Part shown: in pieces, positions 45,201 through 53,000 of the stretch
How the letters are laid out: each line of letters begins with the position of its first letter
Position numbering within the stretch: position 1 is the first letter of the stretch
Assembly (NCBI RefSeq): GCF_002161215.1
Contig: NZ_NFMB01000004.1
Coordinates: forward strand, 186,001 to 250,000
From: Flavonifractor sp. An10
GTDB taxonomy: Bacteria > Bacillota > Clostridia > Oscillospirales > Oscillospiraceae
DNA length: 64,000 bases
Reading direction: 5' to 3'
The notes under the pieces: generated by a model
The model's database searches: none
What the model was told of the DNA's origin: nothing
The model's input: the letters and a program-made list of their open reading frames with translations, nothing else
Made by a program: the position numbers and the translations under genes

Positions 45201-46079
45201 TTACAGCGTGTCGGCCTGATAGGCCAGGGTGTGCGCCTGACCGGGGGAGAGGGTGATGCAGTGGGGCTTGCCGGCGAACTCCGTCCCCTCGCTCCAGGAG
45301 GCGGCACAGCCGTGCCACGGCTCGATGCACAGGTAGGGGGCTTTCTTCCCGGGCATAGTCCAGAAGGCCAGCATGGGGAAGCCCGCAAAGGATACCCGCA
45401 CCCCCTTGCCGCTCTTTCTGCCGCGCAGGGTGACGCTGCGGGATTTCAGCCCCTCCAGGATCACGGTATCCAGCTGGTCAAACCAGCGGTAGTCCAGAGG
45501 GAAGGTATCCGTATCCTCCAGGCAGGGCATGGCCGCCGGCCGATCCAGCAGGCCGTCCCGCAGCAGCAGGGTGGGGCAGGTCTCCCTCTCCGGGAACACC
45601 AGCTCGTAGTCCTCAAACCGCTCCCCCTCCGCCAGGGGGCAACGGAAGCCGGTGTGGGCGCCCAGGCAGAAGGGCATGGGCGCCGTCCCGGTATTGGTCA
45701 CGGTGACCGCCGTGGCAAAGCCGCCGTCGGTGAGCCGCTGCTCCACCGCCAGGCGGAAGGGGAAGGGATACATGGCCAGGGTGTCCGGGCTGTCCGTCAG
45801 CTCCAGCCGGGCCCAGTCCTCCCCCTGTTCCGCCACGGCAAATTCCTGCCGCCGGGCAAAGCCGTGGCGCTCCATGGCGTACTCCTTTCCCCCGATGGTC
45901 ACCTTTCCGTCCCGCAGGTTCCCCACCACGGGGAACAGCAGGGGGTTCCGGCCCGCCCAGTAGGCCGGGTCGCCGCCCCAGATGTACTCCAGGCCGTCCT
46001 CGTCCCGGTAGGATACCAGCTCAGCCCCCTTCGTGTCAATCCGGGCGGTGCGGCCGCCCCGTCTCAGCTCCAGCTCCAT
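45201..46079 (-). CDS. Aldose 1-epimerase family protein
   Basis: 292 aa from the ATG at 46079 (MELELRRGGR). Galactose-mutarotase fold: PLLFPVVGNLRDGKV, HGFARRQEF (conserved His-Gly-Phe), CLGAHTGFRCPL (second conserved His) and the closing CIEPWHG motif. The family interconverts alpha and beta anomers of sugars; this subgroup (YeaD/'aldose 1-epimerase family') may act on phosphorylated or other sugars. No sugar-operon neighbours; it is alone between a repeat module and a divergent TIGR04255 gene. Substrate unknown. Confidence 0.9.
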   Translation of the reverse strand: MELELRRGGRTARIDTKGAELVSYRDEDGLEYIWGGDPAYWAGRNPLLFPVVGNLRDGKVTIGGKEYAMERHGFARRQEFAVAEQGEDWARLELTDSPDTLAMYPFPFRLAVEQRLTDGGFATAVTVTNTGTAPMPFCLGAHTGFRCPLAEGERFEDYELVFPERETCPTLLLRDGLLDRPAAMPCLEDTDTFPLDYRWFDQLDTVILEGLKSRSVTLRGRKSGKGVRVSFAGFPMLAFWTMPGKKAPYLCIEPWHGCAASWSEGTEFAGKPHCITLSPGQAHTLAYQADTL

Positions 46080-46194
46080 TTTGAGCGCCTCCTTCTTGAT
46101 TCTGAGGGCATGATACCACGTCCCGGCGATCTTTACAAGGCCGGGTTGGGCGGCTGGAATCTGTTTCAAAAATGGTTTCGATGTGCCGTTTGGT

Positions 46195-46223
46195 TTGACA
46201 GACGGCCCATTCCGGGATACAAT
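46195..46223 (+). promoter_or_regulatory. Promoter of the TIGR04255 gene
   Basis: TTGACA (46195-46200), 17-bp spacer, TACAAT (46218-46223), close to perfect vegetative consensus, 35 bp before the ATG. Confidence 0.82.
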
Positions 46224-46257
46224 AGGAACACGAACTTAAGAAAGGAGCAGCCCAATC

Positions 46258-47049
46258 ATGCTGTTTGCCCAATACGAGCGCTATCAGTACGCCCGCCCCC
46301 CGCTGGTGGAGGTCATCTGCCAGCTGCGCTTCCCCACCATCCTGGCTATCGGGGCCCAGGAGCCCGCCGCCTTCCAGGAGGCCGTGCGCCGGGACTTTCC
46401 CCAGTACGCCGCCCGGCAGGAGCAGCTGCCCCCCAAGGTGGTGCGCAAAGGCAATACCGCCTCTTTGGAGGCCCAGAAGCCCATCACCAACTACAACTTT
46501 GTCTCCCAGGACGGCCGGTGGAAGCTCAACCTGACCCAGAATTTCATCGCCCTGTCCACTGTGGGCTACCAGCGGTGGGAGGACTTTGCCACCCGGCTGG
46601 ATCAGCCCCTGGCCCAGTTCATCCAGATCTACCAGCCCGCCTACTTTGAGCGCATCGGCCTGCGGTATGTCAACGCCGTCTCCCGCCAGCGGCTGGGCCT
46701 GGAGGGCCAGCTGTGGGACGATCTGATCCAGAGCCAGTATATCGGCATACTGGGGGAGCCCGACGTGGAGGAGAGCGAGATCGCCAAGTGCTCCCTGGAG
46801 GTGGACACCCCCCTGGTGGGCGGCTACCGGATGAAGCTGCGCACCGGCCCCGGCCTTGTCGGCGGCGGCAAGACCGACAAGGAGGTCAAGTTCGTCCTGG
46901 ACGCGGACTTCTCCACCGCCGGAAAGATGACCGCGGAGGCGGTGCCTGAGAAGCTGGAGCGGATGCACCGCTTCGCCGTGTGCTTCTTCCAGGGCGCCAT
47001 CACCAAGGAGCTCCACGAGGCCATGGGCCCCACCCCCATGGCGGATTGA
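46258..47049 (+). CDS. TIGR04255 family protein
   Basis: 263 aa. The ATG at 46258 follows AGAAAGGAGCAG. The family hallmark is the start YARPPLVEVICQLRFP and the middle RWEDFATRLDQPLAQFIQIY followed by FERIGLRYVN. Members are scattered in many bacteria, about 250 aa, with no known function; some lie near phage-defence or mobile genes. Here it stands alone under a strong promoter and ends in its own terminator, between an epimerase and the NAD salvage pair. No membrane segment or signal. Confidence 0.88.
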   Translation: MLFAQYERYQYARPPLVEVICQLRFPTILAIGAQEPAAFQEAVRRDFPQYAARQEQLPPKVVRKGNTASLEAQKPITNYNFVSQDGRWKLNLTQNFIALSTVGYQRWEDFATRLDQPLAQFIQIYQPAYFERIGLRYVNAVSRQRLGLEGQLWDDLIQSQYIGILGEPDVEESEIAKCSLEVDTPLVGGYRMKLRTGPGLVGGGKTDKEVKFVLDADFSTAGKMTAEAVPEKLERMHRFAVCFFQGAITKELHEAMGPTPMAD

Positions 47050-47055
47050 CCGCAC

Positions 47056-47087
47056 AGCCCCGGAAAAGTCCTTGCTTTTCCGGGGCT
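47056..47087 (+). terminator. Terminator of the TIGR04255 gene
   Basis: AGCCCCGGAAAAG/CTTTTCCGGGGCT with a 6-nt loop. A -10-like TATAAAAT (47093-47100) follows at once and may start the pncA transcript. Confidence 0.75.
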
Positions 47088-47134
47088 CTTGGTATAAAAT
47101 AGTCAGGTGTCTTGACAGCTTGGAGGCGGTACGG

Positions 47135-47665
47135 ATGAAGAGACTGCTGCTGGTGGTGGACTACCAGAAGGACTTTGTGGACGGGGCCCTGGGCTTTGCC
47201 GGCGCGGAGAAGCTGGACGGGCCCATTTCGGCCAAAATCGCCCAATACCGGGCCGCGGGGGACGACGTGGCCTTCACCATGGACACCCACGGCCCCGACT
47301 ACCTGGACACCCAGGAGGGCCGGAAGCTGCCGGTGCCCCACTGCCTCCGCGGCTCCGACGGCTGGCAGCTCTACGGCGAGACCGGGCAGGCCCTGGACAG
47401 GGGCCGGGACAAGGTGCTGGAGAAGCCCGCCTTCCCCTCCCTGGAGCTAGCCGAGTGGCTCCGGGGCCGGGGGTATGACCAGGTGGAGCTGGCGGGGCTG
47501 GTGTCCTACCTGTGTGTGCTCTCCAACGCCGTCATGGTCAAGGCCGCCCTGCCGGAGGCGGAGATTATCGTGGACGCATCCTGCACCGCCGGGCCCGATC
47601 CGGCTCTCCACGCCAAGGGCCTGGACGTGATGGAGGCCCTCCAGATCACGGTACTGAACCGATAA
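47135..47665 (+). CDS. pncA: Nicotinamidase-type cysteine hydrolase
   Basis: 176 aa isochorismatase-fold enzyme. The catalytic triad D9 (VVDYQKDFVDG), K97 (LEKPAF) and C127 (GLVSYLCVLSNA) is visible, with metal ligands D50/H52 (MDTHGPDYLDT) and H69. It likely deaminates nicotinamide to nicotinate. Start at the ATG 47135 after GGAGG. Directly followed (14 bp) by nicotinate phosphoribosyltransferase, which uses its product, so the two form an NAD salvage operon. Other amide substrates cannot be excluded from sequence alone, but the context makes nicotinamide most likely. Confidence 0.9.
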   Translation: MKRLLLVVDYQKDFVDGALGFAGAEKLDGPISAKIAQYRAAGDDVAFTMDTHGPDYLDTQEGRKLPVPHCLRGSDGWQLYGETGQALDRGRDKVLEKPAFPSLELAEWLRGRGYDQVELAGLVSYLCVLSNAVMVKAALPEAEIIVDASCTAGPDPALHAKGLDVMEALQITVLNR

Positions 47666-47679
47666 AGGTTGTGAAACAG

Positions 47680-49128
47680 ATGAAGGAACACATGAACTAT
47701 ACCCTGCTCTGCGACTTCTACGAGCTCACCATGGGCAACGGCTACTTCCAGACCGAGGGATACGCCGATCAGATCTGCTACTTCGACGTGTTCTTCCGCA
47801 ACGTGCCCGACGGGGGCGGCTTCGCCATTGCCGCGGGGCTGGAGCAGGTCATCGACTATATCGAAAACCTCCGCTTTACCGAGGAGGACATCACCTATCT
47901 GCGGGGCAAGGGCTGCTTCTGCGAGGAATTTCTGAACTATCTGCGGGACTTCCGCTTCACCGGCGACATCTGGGCCGTGCCGGAGGGCACCCCCATCTTC
48001 CCCCGGGAGCCCATCCTCACCGTCCGGGCGCCGGCCATCGAGGCCCAGTTTATCGAGACCTTCCTGCTGCTCACCCTGAACCACCAGTCCCTCATCGCCA
48101 CCAAGACCAACCGCATCGTCCGGGCCGCCGACGGCCGGCCGGTGAGCGAGTTCGGCTCCCGCCGGGCCCAGGGCCCCGACGCGGCCATCCTGGGGGCCCG
48201 GGCGTCCTACATCGCCGGCTGCGCCGGCACCGCCTGCACCCTGGCCGACGAGATCTACGGCTCCCCCGCCGGGGGCACCATGGCCCACTCCTGGGTGCAG
48301 ATGTTCCCCGACGAGTATACCGCCTTCAAGACCTACTGCCAGCTCTACCCCCACTCCGCCACCCTGCTGGTGGACACCTACAACGTGCTCAAGTCCGGCG
48401 TGCCCAACGCCATCAAGGCGTTCCAGGAGGTGCTGCTGCCCCAGGGCATCACCCATTGCGCCATCCGGCTGGACAGCGGCGATCTGACCTACCTGTCCCG
48501 CAAGGCCCGGAAGATGCTGGACGCGGCGGGGCTCACCGAGTGCAAGATCGTGGCCTCCAACTCCCTGGACGAGTATATCATCCGGGATCTGCTGCTCCAG
48601 GGGGCCAAGATCGACTCCTTCGGCGTGGGGGAGCGGCTGATCACCTCCAAGAGCGAGCCGGTGTTCGGCGGCGTGTACAAGCTGGCCGCCGTGGAGGACA
48701 AGGCGGGCAACATCATCCCCAAGATCAAGATCAGCGCCAACCCGGCCAAGATCACCACCCCTCACTTCAAGAAGGTGTACCGCCTCTTCGACAACGAGAG
48801 CGGCAAGGCCTTTGCCGATCTGATCACCCTCCACGACGAGACGGTGGAGGAGGGGAAGCCCCTGGAGCTCTTCGACCCCGACGCCACCTGGAAGCGCAGC
48901 GTGTTCACCAATTTCACCGCCAAAGAGCTGCTGGTGCCCGTATTCCGGGCCGGTAAGCGGGTGTACGACTCGCCCCCCATCGCCGAGATGCGGGCCTACT
49001 GCGCCGGGCAGATCGACCTGCTGTGGGACGAGGTCAAGCGCTTTGAGAACCCCCACAACTACTATGTGGATCTGTCCCAGAAGCTGTGGGACATCCAGCA
49101 GGAGCTGCTGGAGCGGGAGGGCAAGTAA
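47680..49128 (+). CDS. pncB: Nicotinate phosphoribosyltransferase
   Basis: 482 aa. Makes nicotinate mononucleotide from nicotinate and PRPP, an early step of NAD salvage. Start at the ATG 47680 (MKEHMNYTLL); a GTG at 47671 in frame lies too close to AAAGG. Family features: NYTLLCDFYELTMGNGYF at the N-terminus, EFGSRRAQGPDAA (active-site loop with the conserved His replaced by the A/QG variant common in this subgroup), IRLDSGDL (PRPP binding), SNSLDEY and GVGERLIT. The length fits the Firmicutes type. Second gene of the pncA-pncB pair. Confidence 0.95.
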   Translation: MKEHMNYTLLCDFYELTMGNGYFQTEGYADQICYFDVFFRNVPDGGGFAIAAGLEQVIDYIENLRFTEEDITYLRGKGCFCEEFLNYLRDFRFTGDIWAVPEGTPIFPREPILTVRAPAIEAQFIETFLLLTLNHQSLIATKTNRIVRAADGRPVSEFGSRRAQGPDAAILGARASYIAGCAGTACTLADEIYGSPAGGTMAHSWVQMFPDEYTAFKTYCQLYPHSATLLVDTYNVLKSGVPNAIKAFQEVLLPQGITHCAIRLDSGDLTYLSRKARKMLDAAGLTECKIVASNSLDEYIIRDLLLQGAKIDSFGVGERLITSKSEPVFGGVYKLAAVEDKAGNIIPKIKISANPAKITTPHFKKVYRLFDNESGKAFADLITLHDETVEEGKPLELFDPDATWKRSVFTNFTAKELLVPVFRAGKRVYDSPPIAEMRAYCAGQIDLLWDEVKRFENPHNYYVDLSQKLWDIQQELLEREGK

Positions 49129-49185
49129 CAGAAAGCCCATCCCCGTTACCACCGCCCCATGGAGGCACCGGCCTCCCGGCGGCGC

Positions 49186-49270
49186 GCCTGCGCGGCGGGC
49201 GCCCCGCTTTTGATGGCAAAAGCGGGGGGAAAACCAGCAGGGGAAGGGATTTCGATTTCCCTTCCCCTGC
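49186..49270. repeat. Dispersed GC-rich repeat unit, copy 2, and adjoining hairpins
   Basis: The 20-mer GCCTGCGCGGCGGGCGCCCC (49186-49205) is shared with 25480-25499. Next is a hairpin CCCCGCTTTT/AAAAGCGGGG, and then a stem GCAGGGGAAGGGA/TCCCTTCCCCTGC (49237-49270). No gene is seen from 49129 to 49589. Confidence 0.6.
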
Positions 49271-49288
49271 ACCCTATCCTTAAAACGA

Positions 49289-49318
49289 CCAAAAAGGGGG
49301 CTCCGGCCCCCTTTTTGG
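49289..49318 (+). terminator. Intrinsic terminator downstream of pncB
   Basis: CCAAAAAGGGGG/CCCCCTTTTTGG followed by ATTTTCCC. Confidence 0.7.
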
Positions 49319-49421
49319 ATTTTCCCCCAAGCTGTCCTACAGGTAGCTTACCAACCGAGGGGGCTTACTTTGTAACGCCCCCTCGGTTCGCGGCACGCGG
49401 CGGCCCCGGCGCACTCTGTAG

Positions 49422-49520
49422 GGGCGGATAGTATCCGCCCGAATCCGTAGGGGCGACCTGTGGTCGCCCGCCCCATGGAGGCACCGGCATCACCGCTCTG
49501 TGGCGCGCGACGACTCGGCG
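49422..49520. repeat. REP-like palindrome cluster, second location
   Basis: GGGCGGAT-AGT-ATCCGCCC (49422-49440) and GGGCGACC-TGT-GGTCGCCC (49451-49469), then a GCGCGACGACTCGGCGCGC unit (about 49504-49522). They are the same units as at 25286-25380 in a different order, 30-80 bp upstream of a small tail-fibre-like gene. Confidence 0.65.
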
Positions 49521-49553
49521 CGCGTGTCACCCCCGTGTTCCGTCATACCTCAA

Positions 49554-49587
49554 ACATCCCTCCCGGCTGTCACGCCGGGAGGGATGT
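49554..49587 (+). promoter_or_regulatory. Ribosome-site hairpin of small gene 4
   Basis: Perfect 14-bp stem ACATCCCTCCCGGC/GCCGGGAGGGATGT with a 6-nt loop. The Shine-Dalgarno GGGAGGG lies in the right arm, 7 nt before the ATG at 49590; an in-frame ATG at 49584 is inside the stem. Confidence 0.78.
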
Positions 49588-49589
49588 TT

Positions 49590-49961
49590 ATGGCAACGTA
49601 TACAGAAAATTACCAGCTGCACCAGTGGGTGCCCGAGGACGATTTCCTCAGAACCGACTTCAACACGGACTTCCAGAAGATCGACACCGCGCTGGCGGGA
49701 CTCCAGACCGCGCTGGACGGGAAGTGCCGCATCCGGGAGGGAAGCTACAACGGCAACGGGAGCACATCCCTGCGGACGGTGGCCACGTCGGGCACCCCCA
49801 AAGTGCTCCTGCTGTCCACGGGGAGCAGCGTCTTTGCCGTCCTGGACAACGGCAAGACCGTCAACCGGGTCACCGTCATCAACAACGGCTTCCGCATCGA
49901 GGCCGGTTCCGGCGACCCCAACCAGAGCGGGAAGACCTACCACTTCGCGGCCTTCCTGTAA
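49590..49961 (+). CDS. Small tail-fibre-like protein, copy 4 (LHQW family)
   Basis: 123 aa. N-terminus MATYTENYQLHQWVPEDDFL then RTDFNTDFQKIDTALAGLQT, then GSYNGNGSTSLRTVATSG and a closing SGDPNQSGKTYHFAAFL. Shortest of the four copies. Like the others it has no signal peptide, sits tail-to-tail with a giant SLH gene (4) and shares its terminator zone. The Shine-Dalgarno is fully paired in a 14-bp hairpin. The N-terminal part is almost unchanged across the four copies, while the C-terminal part varies, as expected for a conserved mount and a variable tip. Function unknown. Confidence 0.78.
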   Translation: MATYTENYQLHQWVPEDDFLRTDFNTDFQKIDTALAGLQTALDGKCRIREGSYNGNGSTSLRTVATSGTPKVLLLSTGSSVFAVLDNGKTVNRVTVINNGFRIEAGSGDPNQSGKTYHFAAFL

Positions 49962-49965
49962 AAAA

Positions 49966-49993
49966 GCCCCCCGGGCCAGATGGCCCGGGGGGC
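49966..49993. terminator. Shared terminator of small gene 4 and giant SLH gene 4
   Basis: GCCCCCCGGGCCA/TGGCCCGGGGGGC, loop of 2 nt, with an A-run (T-run on the minus strand) at 49960-49965. Confidence 0.8.
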
Positions 49994-50018
49994 AAGTGCC
50001 AGTGTCTAATGGTTGCGA

Positions 50019-53000
50019 TTAGCGGGTGGTGTTGTCGTAGCTCACGCGCAGGGTGACGGTGTCGGTCACGGTAGCGCTGCCGTCAACATCGCCCTTGTCG
50101 GAGGTCAGGGTGACAGTGACATCCACGGTGTAGCTGAACGCGCCGGTTCCGGTGGTAGCGTCCCAATCGGGCTCGTTGCTGAAGGAAACCTTCACGTCGC
50201 TGCCCCACTTCGCCATGGCCTTGATCTGCTTCTCGATCTCGTCCTTGATGGCTTTCTCAGTGACCTTCTGATTAGTGACCTCGTAAGCCTTCAGGCTGTC
50301 CAGACCGTCCGCGATCAGAGCCTTGTCACGGTCAACGCGCTCCTCGCCGTTGGCGGACTTGACAGTCACGGTGATGACCTGATCCTTGCCCTCCTGAATG
50401 CCCTTGAAGGTGAGGGTGAACACACCGTCCTTGGGGGTGGCGGTAGAGATCACATTGGCAATGTCGCTGGAGGTAGTACCCTTGCCGCTGACGCGGTTCG
50501 CGAGGTGGGTACCAGTCACAACGTCGACATCCTTGTCAACAAGGAGCGTGTAAGCATCGTCGGAGCCAGTCAGCTCACCAACAGCACCGCTCTTGTTATC
50601 GCTGTACAGGGTCACGTTAGCCTTCTGAGCGGGCTGCTTAGACACAACGACAGTCAGATAGTAATAGTCAGACTCAGTCCCATTCTCAGCTTCAATCTTG
50701 AACTTGATGGTGCTGCTTCCGCCGTCCACAACATCCTTCAGAGCCGCAGTGCTTTCCCACTCATTCCCACCAAGGCCGAAATACTTACCGGTGTCGTGAC
50801 CGATGGCAACGACATCAGCGTTCTTATCAGCGGGCGTAACCTCAACCTTCTTCTCGGTGGTGTTGATGGCCTGCTCATAGGTCAGCTCCACAGTATACTT
50901 GGTAGCATCTTTGGCATCCGCCTTAGCAGCCACACCCTTGACGGTAATGCTGCTCACATCGGTGTTGTCGCTCTTCTCGAGGACAGTCACAGCGATGGTG
51001 TAGGTGACGGTGACGGAGCCCTCCTTCACCAGACGGATGTTGAAGCTGTTGGTGCCGTTGGCAGTGATCTCAACCTCGGCCTTCTCATCGTTGGCCTTAG
51101 CAACAACATCCTTCACAGCGATGGGGGCGTCACCGGCCTCGGTGGCGCTCAGGGTCACGGTGCCGGTCTTGGTGGACTGGTTCAGAGTGACCTTCACTTC
51201 TTTGACAGTAACGCTCTCCAGCTTCAGGTCGGAGACCACGGGCTCCTCGGTGCTGCCGGTGCCGTTGGCGTTCAGGGTGCCCTCGGAGGACTCGTTGTAG
51301 CCGTCGGGCTTCACGGTGACGGTCAGGACGCCGTTCTTGTTCACGGTGACGCTGTTGGCATCAATGATGGTGCCGGGCAGGGAGACCTCGCCGTTGTTGA
51401 TCACCACATTGTAGCCGTTGACGTCCATGTTGCGGATGATGCCGTTGGTCTGCTTGATGTAGCCCTTGGTGGAAGCAGAACCGACGGTGATGTCGCCGGT
51501 GGTGCTCACATCAGTGGCATTGGCCAGGTTCAGAGTGCCGTTGACCACATCAACGCCGCCGTAGACGGTGAAGTCGCCGTAGACGGTGACCACACCGGCG
51601 TCAGAGGTGTTGCCGATGGTCAGGCCGCCGGAGCAGATCAGCAGATCGCCGGAGGCAACCAGGGTGTTGTCGCTGTACACGGCCGCGCCGCGCTGGATGT
51701 GGTAGTTGGTGGCCTCCAGGTGACCGTTGACAGTGAGGGTGTCCACGTTCACGTCGCCGCGCACGTACACGCTGCTGTTCACGGTCAGGTCATTGACATA
51801 GCCGTGATCGCCGGACTTGTCGGCATCCAGGATGCTGCCATACACGCCGATACGGGCCTTGGTGGTGGTATCCTCGGTCAGGTACAGGTTGCCGCCCACC
51901 TGAGTGGGAACGGTGATGGTGCTGTTGTTATCGCCGGTGGTGTTGTCCACAGTGTAGTCACCGGTGACGCGGAAGGTGCCGGCGCCGGTGATGCTGTGGT
52001 TGTTCTCGACGACATCGCCGTCAACCTGGAAGATGATGCCCTCGGGGATCACCAGGTCGCTGTTCAGGGTCATGTCGCCGTGCCACAGGATGTTCTTGCC
52101 GTCGCGGTAGGCCTCGTAGATCTCCATCTCAGCCCACATGCCGGTACCGGCCCAGATGTCCACGTAGTTGGTCAGATCCCAGTTGAAGTTGTAGCCCAGG
52201 CCGGTGGTGTCGTCCTCGTCCAGATCCCAGATCCAGGCGGTGCGCACCTGACCCTCGGACACGATGGCCACGGTGTTCACGTACACGTTCTGGTGGAAGG
52301 TGCCGGTGGACACGTCGTCGCCGCCCTTCTCAACCTCGGTCACGTCCCACACGTTGGCGGTGGTGGGCAGGGACAGGTAGTCTTCCACGCCGGTGCCGTC
52401 GTTCAGGGCGATGGTGCGGTTGATCAGCAGGTCGGCCACGCCGAAGGTGTTCCACATGGTGCCGATGTCATAGGTGCCGTCGGCGTTCTCGGAGTAGCTC
52501 CAAGCCTTCATGTAGTGGTAGTCGTTGTCCTTGTCGAAGTAGTCACCCTCGTCGTCGACCTTGATGGTCTCGGCGGTGCCGTCCTCAAAGACAACGTTCA
52601 GCTCCAGGGTGTCCTTGCCGATGGCGTTGGCGGACAGAACCAGCATGTAGTCGGCGGCCACGGTGTCGGGCTCAGCCTCGAACAGGATCACGCCGGCCAG
52701 GTCGGAGGCCACATAGGTGCCGTCGGTCTTCTTCTCCAGCACGGGGTAGACCTGGACGTCGGTGTTGCGGTCAACGTCGCTCATCTTGTCCCAGCCGGTG
52801 GCCACGCCGTAGACATACTCGTCATCGGTGGTGGAGGAAGTGTTCTTGTCGTCCAGGTAGTAGTAGAAGGCAACGGTGTCCAGATCCACCGCGTAGGTCT
52901 TGGTGCCCTGGCGGCTGGGCAGGCCCTCGCCGTCATCCAGATCGGAGGCAGCCACGGTGATGCGGCCGTAGCCGTTGTCATAGCCGCTGGTGGTGGTGTA

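Noticed and set aside
30255-49961. LHQW genes as remnants of one prophage
   Set aside because: No capsid, portal, tail or lysis gene lies near any copy, and all four are placed in the same way next to SLH genes.
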